Source of the DNA: Planctomycetota bacterium | GTDB lineage: Bacteria; Planctomycetota; Phycisphaerae; Phycisphaerales; SM1A02 | Assembly: GCA_022566535.1 (NCBI GenBank) | Contig: JADFIR010000012.1 | Span: 1-64,000, forward strand | Direction: 5' to 3' | Length of the DNA: 64,000 nucleotides | Shown: positions 53,900-63,163 of the stretch, piece by piece | Layout of the letters: every line of letters begins with the position of its first letter | Position numbering within the stretch: the stretch's first letter is position 1 | Notes under the pieces: model-generated | Databases searched by the model: none | Seen by the model: the letters and a program-made list of their open reading frames with translations, nothing else | Told to the model about the DNA's origin: nothing | Made by a program: the position numbers and the translations under genes

Positions 53900-56731
53900 A
53901 TGACCAAGCCGCCGACCACCAACGCCCGCGAGCCCTCCACCACCCCCCCAGCCGACGGCGAAACCCCCTTCCGGTACACGGCACGGTTGGCGAACGTCAT
54001 CGAGAGACGCTGGCAGACCTACTGGGACCAGCACGACACCTTTGTGACGCCCAACCCCGGCGATCCCGGCTTCGATTCGGACAAGCCCAAGTTCTATTGC
54101 CTGGACATGTTTCCCTATCCATCGGGCGTCGGCCTGCACGTCGGGCACCCACTGGGCTACATCGCCACGGACATCCTCTGCCGGTACAAGCGAATGCGCG
54201 GGTTCAACGTGCTGCACCCCATGGGCTTCGACGCGTTCGGCCTGCCCGCTGAGCAGTTCGCTGTCGAGCACGGCATCCATCCCCGTGTCACCACCGAGCG
54301 CAACATCGCCAACATGGTCCGCCAGCTCAAGGCGATCGGGCTCAGCTACGACTGGGGGCGCTGCCTCGCCACCACGGACACGAGCTATTACAAATGGACG
54401 CAATGGGTCTTCCTCCAGCTGTACAACAGCTATTTCGATTCCGCCGTCAACAAGGCCCGGCCGATCAGCGAGCTTCGCCAGCGGGCGCCGGACGCTGTGC
54501 TCGCCGAGCATCGCCTTGCCTACATGGCTGAGGTGCCGGTCAACTGGTGCCCCGCCCTGGGGACCGTGCTGGCCAACGAGGAGGTAACTAGCGATGGGCG
54601 ATCTGAGCGCGGCAACCACCCGGTGTACAAGCGACCCTTGAACCAGTGGATGCTCCGCATCACCGCCTATGCCGAACGCCTGGCCGAGGACTTGGAGTTG
54701 GTGGACTGGCCGGAACCGATCAAGCTCATGCAACGCAACTGGATCGGGCGCAGCGAAGGCGCGATGATCGAATTTCAGATCGCCCCAGCCATGCCCGGGC
54801 CCCCGGCCCAAGGGCCGGGCTATATGAAGACCATCCGCGTCTTCACAACCCGCCCCGATACTGTGTTTGGCGCAACCTACATGGTGCTGGCACCCGAGCA
54901 CCCCTTGGTCGATCAGGTCACCACGGATCAACAGCGCGACGCCGTGAGCGAATATGTGCGGCTGGCCGCGTCGCGGTCCGACACAGAACGACAGATTGAC
55001 TCGCGCCGCAAGACCGGCGTCCCCACGGGCGGCGACGCGATCAATCCCGCCACCGGCGAGCACATCCCCATCTGGATCGCCGACTACGTGATGATGGGCT
55101 ACGGGTCCGGGGCGATCATGGCCGTGCCCGGCCACGATCGCCGCGACTTCGAGTTCGCCAAACAGTTTGGCCTGCCGATCATCGACGTCGTCAAACCCCA
55201 CGGCGCGCCAACGCCCGGTGACTCAAGTGACCAAGCGTTTACCGGCGAAGGCGTCGGTATCAACTCCGCCAACAATGAAGTCTCGCTCAACGGCCTGCCC
55301 ACCCGCGAGGCGAAGAAGACCATCACACAGTGGCTTGAATCCAAGGGGCGGGGCCAGCCCAAGGTGCAATACAAGCTGCGCGATTGGCTGTTCAGCCGGC
55401 AGCGCTATTGGGGCGAGCCGTTCCCGATCCTGCACGCCGCGGATGGGCGCATCGTCGCCCTCGATGAATCCGAACTGCCCGTCGAACTTCCGGAAATGAA
55501 CGATTTTACGCCGCACACATCGGATGATCCGGACGCTTCCCCGCGCCCGCCACTGTCTCGCGCCCCAGACACATGGAAATACGTCGAGCGCGATGGCGAG
55601 CGTTTCGAGCGCGAGCTGAACACGATGCCGCAGTGGGCCGGCTCTTGCTGGTATTACCTGCGGTTCTGCGATCCGCACAACGACGAGCGGTTCGTTGATC
55701 CCCAAGTTGAGCGCTATTGGATGGGTGCATCGACTGGTCACTTCGGTGACCAGTCCTCAATCAGAGCTCAAGATCAGGCGTGCGCGCCTGGCGGCATCGA
55801 CCTGTACGTCGGCGGGGCCGAGCATGCCGTGCTCCACCTGCTTTACGCCCGCTTCTGGCACAAAGTCCTCTACGACCTCGGCCACGTCTCGACACCCGAG
55901 CCGTTTGGCCACTTGTTCAACCAGGGCTATATCCAAGCGTACGCCTACACCGACGAACGCGGGATACATGTGGACTCTGAGAAGGTCATCGAACAGGACG
56001 GCGGATACTTCTTCGAAGGTCGGGCTGTTACGCGCAACCTCGGCAAGATGGGCAAATCCCTGAAGAACGCGGTCAGCCCCGACGATATCTGCGAGCAGTA
56101 CGGCTGCGACACGCTGCGGCTGTACGAGATGTACATGGGTCCGTTGCAGGCGAGCAAACCGTGGAACCCACGCGACATCATCGGCCTGCATCGCTTCCTG
56201 CAGCGCGTCTGGCGTCTGGCTGTGGACGAGCAGAACGGCAATCCGGCGGTTCGCGACGAAGCTGATCCAGCCGTCGAATCGCAGCTGCACCGAACGATCG
56301 CCAGGATCGAACAAGACATCGAGCGACAGGCGTTCAACACCGCGATCGCCGCCCTGATCGAGTTCATCAACGTCGCCACCACCGCCGGGGGCCTGACTCT
56401 CGATCAATTTCAGCGATTTGCGCTCGTCCTCGCTCCGTTTGCGCCACACATCGCCGAAGAGCTGTGGTGCAAGCTCGGCCACAAGAATTCGCTGGCGTAC
56501 GAACCCTGGCCGGCCTTCGACCAGGCGATGCTCACCGAGAACTTCATCGAGCTGCCCGTGCAGCTTGGAGGCAAGGTACGGGCCAAGCTCACCATCCCCG
56601 CCGACGCCAGCGTGAAGCAGATCGAAGCCGCAGCACTGGCCGATGCCAAGGTGACCTCATTGCTTGAAGGCAAGACCGTCCGCAGGGTCGTGGTGGTGCC
56701 CGGAAAAATCGTCAACATCGTCGCCGACTGA
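53900..56731 (+). CDS. leuS: Leucyl-tRNA synthetase
   Basis: 943 residues, about 80 more than the bacterial norm. Motifs: HIGH-type SGVGLHVGHPLGYIA (about residues 75-89), the CP1 editing domain (VFTTRPDTVFGATYMVLAPE), KMSKS-type GKMGKSLKNAVSP, and the C-terminal RAKLTIPADAS domain. An extra stretch of ~22 residues (ASTGHFGDQSSIRAQDQACA) interrupts the usual YWMGPGGIDLYVGG, encoded by a perfect hairpin. ATG 53900 lacks a strong ribosome site. Confidence 0.96.
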   Translation: MTKPPTTNAREPSTTPPADGETPFRYTARLANVIERRWQTYWDQHDTFVTPNPGDPGFDSDKPKFYCLDMFPYPSGVGLHVGHPLGYIATDILCRYKRMRGFNVLHPMGFDAFGLPAEQFAVEHGIHPRVTTERNIANMVRQLKAIGLSYDWGRCLATTDTSYYKWTQWVFLQLYNSYFDSAVNKARPISELRQRAPDAVLAEHRLAYMAEVPVNWCPALGTVLANEEVTSDGRSERGNHPVYKRPLNQWMLRITAYAERLAEDLELVDWPEPIKLMQRNWIGRSEGAMIEFQIAPAMPGPPAQGPGYMKTIRVFTTRPDTVFGATYMVLAPEHPLVDQVTTDQQRDAVSEYVRLAASRSDTERQIDSRRKTGVPTGGDAINPATGEHIPIWIADYVMMGYGSGAIMAVPGHDRRDFEFAKQFGLPIIDVVKPHGAPTPGDSSDQAFTGEGVGINSANNEVSLNGLPTREAKKTITQWLESKGRGQPKVQYKLRDWLFSRQRYWGEPFPILHAADGRIVALDESELPVELPEMNDFTPHTSDDPDASPRPPLSRAPDTWKYVERDGERFERELNTMPQWAGSCWYYLRFCDPHNDERFVDPQVERYWMGASTGHFGDQSSIRAQDQACAPGGIDLYVGGAEHAVLHLLYARFWHKVLYDLGHVSTPEPFGHLFNQGYIQAYAYTDERGIHVDSEKVIEQDGGYFFEGRAVTRNLGKMGKSLKNAVSPDDICEQYGCDTLRLYEMYMGPLQASKPWNPRDIIGLHRFLQRVWRLAVDEQNGNPAVRDEADPAVESQLHRTIARIEQDIERQAFNTAIAALIEFINVATTAGGLTLDQFQRFALVLAPFAPHIAEELWCKLGHKNSLAYEPWPAFDQAMLTENFIELPVQLGGKVRAKLTIPADASVKQIEAAALADAKVTSLLEGKTVRRVVVVPGKIVNIVAD
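55732..55755. repeat. Perfect TTCG hairpin inside leuS
   Basis: Arms GACTGGTCAC and GTGACCAGTC with loop TTCG, inserted in frame between the conserved YWMG and GGIDLYVGG segments. Confidence 0.85.
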
Positions 56732-56764
56732 CCCAAGACAGCCACATTGAGGCTTTACGACATA

Positions 56765-56800
56765 AGAAGCCCATGGACTGGAGTTCATGGGCTTCTTCTA
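56765..56800 (+). terminator. Terminator of leuS
   Basis: An 11-bp stem AGAAGCCCATG/CATGGGCTTCT with a 10-nt loop, followed by TCTA, 34 nt after the leuS stop. Confidence 0.7.
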
Positions 56801-56820
56801 TGGAGAGACGCGAATCTCCT

Positions 56821-56848
56821 TTGGTTTGGCGAGTTCCAGCGGTACACT
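56821..56848 (+). promoter_or_regulatory. Promoter of the DUF2007-like cluster, leaderless
   Basis: TTGGTT (56821-56826), a 16-nt spacer and TACACT (56843-56848) end 7 nt before the ATG at 56856. Confidence 0.55.
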
Positions 56849-56855
56849 TGCCATT

Positions 56856-57206
56856 ATGCGAACCGCCACTGATTGGCGTGAGTTGTGCCGCTTTGATGAT
56901 CTGTTGCAGGCCCGCGCGGTGGCCACCTCGGTCGCGGCGATGGAGTTCGACGTCCGCCTCTGCGCAGCGGCTGACCCGGCCAGTAAGGATGACGATGCCG
57001 GCCGCCCGCCATATATCGTGGAGGTCGTTCACGCCGACTGGCCGGACTTGACCGAGGTACTCGACCAGATCATCGACGAGCAACAGGAGTTCGATCTTCG
57101 GCTGGCGACGCGCGCATCCCAGCGCGACGGACGACGAGTCATGGTCGTCATCATCCTTACCAGCGCCGCTGACATCTTGCTTCTACTCGGCCTGTTGGAG
57201 CTGTAG
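56856..57206 (+). CDS. DUF2007-like protein with C-terminal membrane helix
   Basis: 116 residues. The pattern LCRFDDLLQARAVATSVAAM followed by EFDVRL, then YIVEVVHADWPDLTEVLDQI resembles DUF2007 (a small 'eA..i...L...gi...v' fold suggested to be signal transducing). A hydrophobic segment (VMVVIILTSAADILLLLGLL) ends the protein. First gene of a cluster with two related proteins. Confidence 0.65.
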   Translation: MRTATDWRELCRFDDLLQARAVATSVAAMEFDVRLCAAADPASKDDDAGRPPYIVEVVHADWPDLTEVLDQIIDEQQEFDLRLATRASQRDGRRVMVVIILTSAADILLLLGLLEL

Positions 57207-57217
57207 GAGATCGGCAC

Positions 57218-57913
57218 GTGATTGAGAAGCCCGCTGCACCGTCGCATTCAGCGGCACCGCAGCGCTGCCCAACCTGCGGCTACGATCTGCGCGGCTCCGC
57301 GTCGCCCGTGTGCCCGGAGTGCGGGACACCAAAGACGTGGCGGCGGCTGCGTTTCTTCGATCGAGCGCAGCTCCTCGAAGTGCTCAAGATCCTCACCGAC
57401 GCGGGCGTCGCGCACCGAGGCTCTGATGGAGAGGCCGGCCAGGCCGTCCTGGGCCAGATCTTCATGGGCGCCAGTGCTGCCATGGAAATCTGGATCGGGG
57501 AGCCGGACGCCGAACGAGCGATCGAAGCGCTTGATTCTGAGGGAATTGCTTTCCCGCTGCCCATCGTCGACCGCGCTGAGCCGGCGTGTCCGAGTTGCAG
57601 CACTCCCCTGCACCCCAGCGCCCCGGCGTCCTGCCCGGCCTGCGGCACAATCTTTCAATGGGTGCAGATTGAGAACGAAGAGCCCGACGCCCCGGCACCT
57701 CCGACGCATCCTGATAGAGCACCAAGGGTCCGGCGTCATGTCGGCGCACTGTTCGTCGGCTTCGGTATCCTTTGTCTGCTTTCAGCACCGCTCCTGCTCG
57801 GTTCCGGCGTTGGTGGAACATGGTCCACACTGAGCAGCGCCGCCTTCTTCATTCTGATCGGCGCCGCCCTGCTCCGTGCACCGAGCCCAAGGAATACCCG
57901 CCAGCACGGCTGA
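57218..57913 (+). CDS. Zinc-ribbon / DUF2007-like membrane protein
   Basis: 231 residues from GTG with AGGAG 8 nt upstream. Order: zinc ribbon CPTCGYDLRGS...CPECG (residues 17-36), a DUF2007-like region (LLEVLKILTDAGVAHRG... EIWIGEPDAERAIEALDSEG), a second ribbon CPSCSTPLHPS...CPACG, and two C-terminal membrane helices. Function unknown. Gene spacing (11 nt and 32 nt) suggests an operon. Confidence 0.7.
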   Translation: MIEKPAAPSHSAAPQRCPTCGYDLRGSASPVCPECGTPKTWRRLRFFDRAQLLEVLKILTDAGVAHRGSDGEAGQAVLGQIFMGASAAMEIWIGEPDAERAIEALDSEGIAFPLPIVDRAEPACPSCSTPLHPSAPASCPACGTIFQWVQIENEEPDAPAPPTHPDRAPRVRRHVGALFVGFGILCLLSAPLLLGSGVGGTWSTLSSAAFFILIGAALLRAPSPRNTRQHG

Positions 57914-57945
57914 CTTTGAGCCTGCCCAGCTCTATAGGTACGACG

Positions 57946-59295
57946 ATGGAAGACGAAGGTCAACTCAACCCGCCACTAGCGGGGTTCGCGGATCTGCAAT
58001 CTGAGCCCTGGGTGCTCCCGGAGCCGGAACCGACAACGCTGATTGGGCTGTGGCCGCACGAGCGACCGCCGACCATGACCGAAATCCGGGGAGCGCTTCG
58101 CCGATTCATCGGCGTCGATGTCACGGTCGGCGACGAACCGCCCGCTGCGGATGACTCTGTCTTATGGACGGCGGTGTTTGAGCTGCCGGGGCTTCCCCAC
58201 CCGGTCATCATCTGGTCCGAGCCGGCCAAGCCGCTTCCACCGGGAGAGCTGGACGATCCCCAAGCCGAGGCGTGCAAATGGGTGTTGGGGGCGGAAACGG
58301 TGCTGGATGGCGAAGATCCGCTGAGCAGCTACACCCGTCTCGTGCGCGCGGTGGCCGGGTCATTCCAAGACATTCCGGCGATCCTGGATGTGAATTGCAC
58401 GCGCTGGCACCTGCGCCACGACATCAATCGCCTGTTCCTCGCCGATGGCATCGAACCCTCGGCGGAGGTCCTGTGGATTATCCACGTGGTGCAGAAGCCG
58501 GCCGAAACCGGCACCGCCTGGCTGCATACCCACGGGCTGTGGCGATGCGGCCGGCCGGAACTCGAACTGTTGCAGATCCCCGGGGAATACATCGGCCCCG
58601 CCTGCGAGCTGCTCAATACCATCGCGGAGCTTTCGCTGGACGAGCCGCTGCCGGAGCCGGGTGAGCCGCTGGAAGTGGGCCGCGAGCTTGCGGTGACCCT
58701 TGAGCCGTGGCGCGAGGCGGCGAAGTTCCTCGACCATGACACGCCCGGCTCGATCGCCGCCCGCCAGCCCGACGCCGACGACCCTCACCAGGGCATCCGG
58801 GCCGTGATCTGCGAATCGAAACCTCGGGGAACACGCCGGGCAACCTGGTTGTGGCCGAAAGACATCGTGCTGAAGGTGCAACGCCAAGACGCGGCCTTGT
58901 ACCGCAGCCAACGCGCCACAGCCCGTCAGGCCGCCCTCGCCCAGGCCACGTGGTCGCAGTTGATCGCAGCGTTCTCATCGGTCCCAGGCAGGACTCCTCC
59001 GGGCTGGTCGTTCTTGATCAAGGCCGGCTTTGCCGACGAGGATCTCGAACCCACGAACCGCGAGCATCTGTGGTTCGAACTGCTGCGGCTCGACGGCAAC
59101 CGCGCCGAAGGCCGGCTCATCAACCAGCCAGCTACGGTTCCCCGGCTCAACGAGGGGGATGTGATCTGGATCGACGCTGCAATCGTCACCGACTGGCGAG
59201 TCTGCACCCCGATCGGCGACTTCGGCCCCGATGAAGCGGCCGCAATTTCGCAGACCATCGAGGAACTCAAGAGCAAGGCGGCGGTGAGCCCATGA
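57946..59295 (+). CDS. DUF2314/DUF4026-like protein
   Basis: 449 residues, no signal or membrane segment. The C-terminal part reads HLWFELLRLDGNRAEGRLIN...VPRLNEGDVIWIDAAIVTDW, the DUF2314 (YegJ-like) pattern. The N-terminal ~350 residues form an alpha/beta region with no recognised family. Its stop overlaps the next start (ATGA). Confidence 0.65.
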   Translation: MEDEGQLNPPLAGFADLQSEPWVLPEPEPTTLIGLWPHERPPTMTEIRGALRRFIGVDVTVGDEPPAADDSVLWTAVFELPGLPHPVIIWSEPAKPLPPGELDDPQAEACKWVLGAETVLDGEDPLSSYTRLVRAVAGSFQDIPAILDVNCTRWHLRHDINRLFLADGIEPSAEVLWIIHVVQKPAETGTAWLHTHGLWRCGRPELELLQIPGEYIGPACELLNTIAELSLDEPLPEPGEPLEVGRELAVTLEPWREAAKFLDHDTPGSIAARQPDADDPHQGIRAVICESKPRGTRRATWLWPKDIVLKVQRQDAALYRSQRATARQAALAQATWSQLIAAFSSVPGRTPPGWSFLIKAGFADEDLEPTNREHLWFELLRLDGNRAEGRLINQPATVPRLNEGDVIWIDAAIVTDWRVCTPIGDFGPDEAAAISQTIEELKSKAAVSP

Positions 59296-59696
59296 ACAAT
59301 GAGCCGGGCCTCGACGACATGGCCGTTGTCGCGACCACCGCAACAGAATTCGAAGCACAGACCAAGGCGGCGGTCCTGCGATCGGAAGGAATCGACTGCA
59401 CGGTGACGCGCGACGCGCCTTCGGGGACCGGCCACGTCTCAATCAGTCCTACGGCGTGGGGGGCGACGGTATGGGTTCGCCGCCGCGATCTCAAGAGCGC
59501 TCAAGACGTCTTGCAGCAGGCCGTCGCCGACTCGGTGGACCTGGATTGGGACCAGGTGGACGTTGGAGAGCGTGAAGATCAGCTGCCGCTACGGCCGGTC
59601 GGCCAAATGCCGCTGTTGGCCAAGGTGGCATTCGCGGTCGCCGCGGCGCTGATACTTCTCACCGTCCTGCTGGCGCTGTTCGCCATGACCTTGTAG
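59292..59696 (+). CDS. DUF2007-like protein with membrane anchor
   Basis: 134 residues. MAVVATTATEFEAQTKAAVL...GIDCTVTRD and the strand WGATVWVRRRDLKSAQDVLQ fit DUF2007. One membrane helix (LLAKVAFAVAAALILLTVLL) closes the protein. Coupled to the upstream gene by ATGA. Confidence 0.7.
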   Translation: MNNEPGLDDMAVVATTATEFEAQTKAAVLRSEGIDCTVTRDAPSGTGHVSISPTAWGATVWVRRRDLKSAQDVLQQAVADSVDLDWDQVDVGEREDQLPLRPVGQMPLLAKVAFAVAAALILLTVLLALFAMTL

Positions 59697-59735
59697 TGCG
59701 CGGCGGATAGCGCGCTGGCTCACGCTTGCGACTCG

Positions 59736-60578
59736 TTACCGATCTCGAAACTTGATCAGGGCCGGCCGTGGGGCGAAGAGCGTCATCGCCCAGTCGGCCT
59801 CCGCCTCCCGGATCGACTCAACCTCGCTCCTGCCGGAGCCGAACTGCTTGAGCAACTCAGCCGAGGCGAGCACGATGTCGATCTCCAGCGTCTCATACTG
59901 CGGCTGCCGCGCTTCATTCCACAGCGGCCGGCCGGCCCCATCCCGTCTGACACGATTGACGACGAGCTGCACCTCATCGCCCGGACGCCTCGCCTGTATG
60001 CGGCGGATGAGATCGTTTCGCCCGTTCAGCGGATTCCCGTCCACATGGGTGATGCGGTCGCCGCGCTGTAAGACGCGCTCGGCCGGGAGGTCGGGCAGCA
60101 GATCCATGATCACGACTTCACCTGGCTGATTCGCATCAGGCCGCTCGATCTGCATACTGATACCCAGCGCGCCTCGCGGCGTGTTCAACAGGCGCTGCCG
60201 CACTACTGCTAGAAGCCGATGGCGCTGCTCAGTAGTCAACGTCTCGCGTGCCAGGACGGCATACAACTGGCGCTGATCGTCCGGGGCATCTTGCAGGGCC
60301 TTGGTGGCTGCTTCCCGCTCCCGGTAGCACGGATGATCCAAACGCGCCACCAACGCCATGACCTGGGCGGTGACGTCGACCGACGCCAACTCCTGCCGGG
60401 TGGGAAACGCCAACGGCCCGACCACCCTCGGCGCCCCCATCTGCGGCTCACCATGGGTCCCCCGACCCTCGGGCTCTTCCTGCCCGGCCAAGCAGTGATT
60501 CGCCATACCCGCCGCCAGCGCCGCGGTGACTATCAATACGACAGAGGCATTGTGGGTGGGCGGAAGTGACGGTGGCAT
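59736..60578 (-). CDS. Exported PDZ-domain protein
   Basis: 280 residues. Signal peptide: VVLIVTAALAAGMANHCLA. The middle (about residues 140-210) is a PDZ domain: GALGISMQIE...VVIMDLLPDLPAERVLQRGD, RITHVDGNPLNG. The N-terminal part is a small helical domain. No protease residues, so it may be an adaptor. It starts 3 nt after the kinase gene. Confidence 0.75.
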   Translation of the reverse strand: MPPSLPPTHNASVVLIVTAALAAGMANHCLAGQEEPEGRGTHGEPQMGAPRVVGPLAFPTRQELASVDVTAQVMALVARLDHPCYREREAATKALQDAPDDQRQLYAVLARETLTTEQRHRLLAVVRQRLLNTPRGALGISMQIERPDANQPGEVVIMDLLPDLPAERVLQRGDRITHVDGNPLNGRNDLIRRIQARRPGDEVQLVVNRVRRDGAGRPLWNEARQPQYETLEIDIVLASAELLKQFGSGRSEVESIREAEADWAMTLFAPRPALIKFRDR

Positions 60579-60581
60579 CGT

Positions 60582-61694
60582 TTACCGCTGCTCCTGGAGG
60601 AACCGGATGATCTTACCGGCCCGCGGCGCAATCCAATGTATCTTCCGCTCGATCATCGGGAGAAACTTGGATCCGGCAATACGACCAAAGCTCCCGGTGG
60701 CGGCGATCGGGACCACGCTTTCAAGGATCAGCGCCTCAATCATCAGCCAGGGCAATGCCGCCAGCTCATCGGAGCGCACAGGATGTTCGGCGTCGTGATC
60801 ATAGCCGCGGACCAACCGCCGAATCCGTTCGACGTCCAGACCTTCGGGCCAATCTGCCGGATCATCGTGAGCCGGCATCTTCATCGAGAACTGCAGGGCT
60901 GCGTTGGCGATGTCTGCGATGCGCGGCTCGAGACGGGCTGAGTCAAAGTCCAGGACCGCCACGACCGCCCCCCGACGGAACAGCAGGTTCCCCGGATGCC
61001 AATCGCCGTGGATGATGACTTTACGCTGAGACCGGAATCCGGTTTGATCGACGCGCTTCCCCGCCTCGCGGTAAGCCTTACGCAGAGACACGCAGGTGTC
61101 GCGAAAGGCGCTGCGATCCGCCTGCGGCTCAATCGCGGCCGTCGCATCCGGAATCTGTGCCAACTGCGCGTCGATTGCCGGCGCGGCGTGAAAGGTGGCG
61201 ACCGGGGCTTCATACGGCGGCTGATACCTTCCCAGGAGCCGATGCAGCGCACCCAACGCCCGGCCGGCCTGCTCCGTGGCTCCGGCCGAGCCGTCGTACC
61301 GCGTGCCGATTGTGTACTGGAACATCTCGTAAATCCGTCCGTTGAGCTGCAACATCGAGTTGTTGCCTTGACGGGTGCCGATCAACGCGGGAACCGGATA
61401 GCCGTGCTCGACCAGGAACAGCTGGAGGCTGTGGGCAAACGCGACGCGATACGGATCGTCGCGTCCGAGTGCCCGGCGTTTGAGCAGGAACTCGCCCCGT
61501 CCGGCCTTGATTCGAAGCTTCGGAGCCCGGCGAGACCCGCGGGGACACACACGGATCTGCTCGATGACGCCCAGGCCGTAGTGGCTGATGACCATGGCCA
61601 ACTCATGTGCGCCAAACCGCTCACGCTGGACCCGATCATCCACCATCGGGCCGATGTGAGGCAGCGGTTGCGGCGGGGGCTCACTCGGCGACAT
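60582..61694 (-). CDS. APH-fold phosphotransferase (homoserine kinase type II-like)
   Basis: 370 residues. The kinase fold is visible: FLLKRRALGRDD (ATP lysine), VIIHGDWHPGNLLFRRGAVV (catalytic HGDxHxxN), and AVLDFDSARLEPRIADIANA (DFD metal site). Close to spore-coat/homoserine kinase-like families; substrate unknown. The ATG is preceded 3 nt by an in-frame GTG. Confidence 0.8.
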   Translation of the reverse strand: MSPSEPPPQPLPHIGPMVDDRVQRERFGAHELAMVISHYGLGVIEQIRVCPRGSRRAPKLRIKAGRGEFLLKRRALGRDDPYRVAFAHSLQLFLVEHGYPVPALIGTRQGNNSMLQLNGRIYEMFQYTIGTRYDGSAGATEQAGRALGALHRLLGRYQPPYEAPVATFHAAPAIDAQLAQIPDATAAIEPQADRSAFRDTCVSLRKAYREAGKRVDQTGFRSQRKVIIHGDWHPGNLLFRRGAVVAVLDFDSARLEPRIADIANAALQFSMKMPAHDDPADWPEGLDVERIRRLVRGYDHDAEHPVRSDELAALPWLMIEALILESVVPIAATGSFGRIAGSKFLPMIERKIHWIAPRAGKIIRFLQEQR

Positions 61695-61833
61695 CACCCT
61701 GTATTAGGTCCCCCAATCAAGGCAAGGCAAGTGCTGAGTCGAAACGCTCAGCGCGAAACGAACCGCGGTTTGCAAGCGGCCGAAGCGCGGGGGCAAGCCC
61801 GGCGGCGAAACAGCCGCGCCACCCGGGCGACTG

Positions 61834-62721
61834 TCACTCCACGTTCTGCACCTGCTCCTTGATCCGATCGATGGCGCCCTTGATCTGGACGATCTCGCGG
61901 CTGATTTCAATGTCCAGGCATTTGCTGGCGATGGTGTTCGCCTCGCGGAGCATCTCCTGACTCAGGAAGTCGAGCGTCCGGCCGGCCGGCTCGCCCTGGT
62001 CGGCGTCGAGGATCTCGGCAAACTGTTGAAGGTGCCCCTGGAGCCGTGAGACCTCCTCGGAGATGTCGCTGCGCTCCGCGTACACCGCCACCTCGCGGAT
62101 CAGGTCCTCCTGGCCAATGGCCGAACCCGACTCCGCCAACAGCGCGTTGATCCGTTCCTGCAGCCGCTGCTGATAATGCTCCACCACCACCGGTGCCCGC
62201 TGGGCCACCTTAGTCAGACGGTCGGCAATCTGGCGGCAGTGCTCGTGAAGCTGGTCAAGGGTGGTTCGGCCTTCGCGGCTGCGCATAGCCAGAACCTTGT
62301 CGCAGACCTCATCCACCAACCGAAGGAGCACTGGCGCGGCGCGCTGAAGCAGCTCCTCACCAGTGCCGGCGATCACCACCCCAGGCAGTGACAACATGGC
62401 CCCCAGATCGATTCGCGCTGGGTCCAGCTCGTCGGGCGCAACTGCGCGCAGCTGGGCCAGGTACCCTTGCAACGCCTCGGCGCTGATCCTAGCCGAGGCG
62501 CCCACCGACGATTCCGAAAAGCGAACGGTTATGACCACGCTGCCGCGCCCCAGCCGCCGCGCCAATGCCGGCTCGAGTTGAGCCTCAAGCCCCTGCAACT
62601 CTTCAGGCAGTCGGATCATCGCCTTGAAGTACTTGCTGTTGAGCGACCGCAGCTCGACCACGTAGCGGGCGCCATCGACTTCCGTCGCCGCCGCTCCGAA
62701 ACCCGTCATCGACCGAATCAT
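61834..62721 (-). CDS. yicC: YicC-family endoribonuclease
   Basis: 295 residues, normal for the YloC/YicC family. MIRSMTGFGAA and the C-terminal signature TLDFLSQEMLREANTIASKC with EIVQIKGAIDRIKEQVQNVE are diagnostic. These are RNases acting on small RNAs. Starts 4 nt after secG, so probably one transcript tpiA-secG-yicC. Confidence 0.92.
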   Translation of the reverse strand: MIRSMTGFGAAATEVDGARYVVELRSLNSKYFKAMIRLPEELQGLEAQLEPALARRLGRGSVVITVRFSESSVGASARISAEALQGYLAQLRAVAPDELDPARIDLGAMLSLPGVVIAGTGEELLQRAAPVLLRLVDEVCDKVLAMRSREGRTTLDQLHEHCRQIADRLTKVAQRAPVVVEHYQQRLQERINALLAESGSAIGQEDLIREVAVYAERSDISEEVSRLQGHLQQFAEILDADQGEPAGRTLDFLSQEMLREANTIASKCLDIEISREIVQIKGAIDRIKEQVQNVE

Positions 62722-62725
62722 CGTG

Positions 62726-63163
62726 TCACCGTTGCGGCTGGTTGCCGGGTCGAGTTGTCGGGGCCGTGGAGGGGCTCAACAGGTCCGAAGGCGGCGTGCT
62801 GAGAAACTCCACGTCCCCGAATTGGATCGCCGGCTGCGTCGAGACCGGCTGGATTGCCGGCGCGGCGGTCGGGGGCTGGGTCGTTTGAGCAACGGCCGGT
62901 TGCGTCGTCGCCGCAGGCGCAACGTCGTCCAAGAGGTTCAGCGCGATCGCCAGCCCCAGGTACACCACGAACGCCAGCACCGTCGCCACGGTCAGTGCAT
63001 CGCCGACCCGGCCGCCGAAGACCGTCTCGGTCCCCGCTCCGCCCGCTCCGCCGAACGCCCCGGCCAGTCCGCCGCCTTGGGGACGTTGCACAAGGATAAT
63101 CAAGACCATCACGACCGCCACGATGACAAACACCAGGGTCGCGATCCAAAACCATATCGTCAT
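62726..63163 (-). CDS. secG: Protein translocase subunit SecG
   Basis: 145 residues. Two helices with the SecG loop between them (VLIILVQRPQGGGLAGAFGG, then FGGRVGDALTVATVLAFVVY). A Thr/Pro/Gln-rich tail is added. Part of SecYEG. The start overlaps the tpiA stop (ATGA). Confidence 0.88.
   Translation of the reverse strand: MTIWFWIATLVFVIVAVVMVLIILVQRPQGGGLAGAFGGAGGAGTETVFGGRVGDALTVATVLAFVVYLGLAIALNLLDDVAPAATTQPAVAQTTQPPTAAPAIQPVSTQPAIQFGDVEFLSTPPSDLLSPSTAPTTRPGNQPQR

Noticed and set aside
53882..55201. Open frame antisense to leuS (439 codons)
   Set aside because: Same reason: codon-phase shadow of LeuRS with no recognisable domain.
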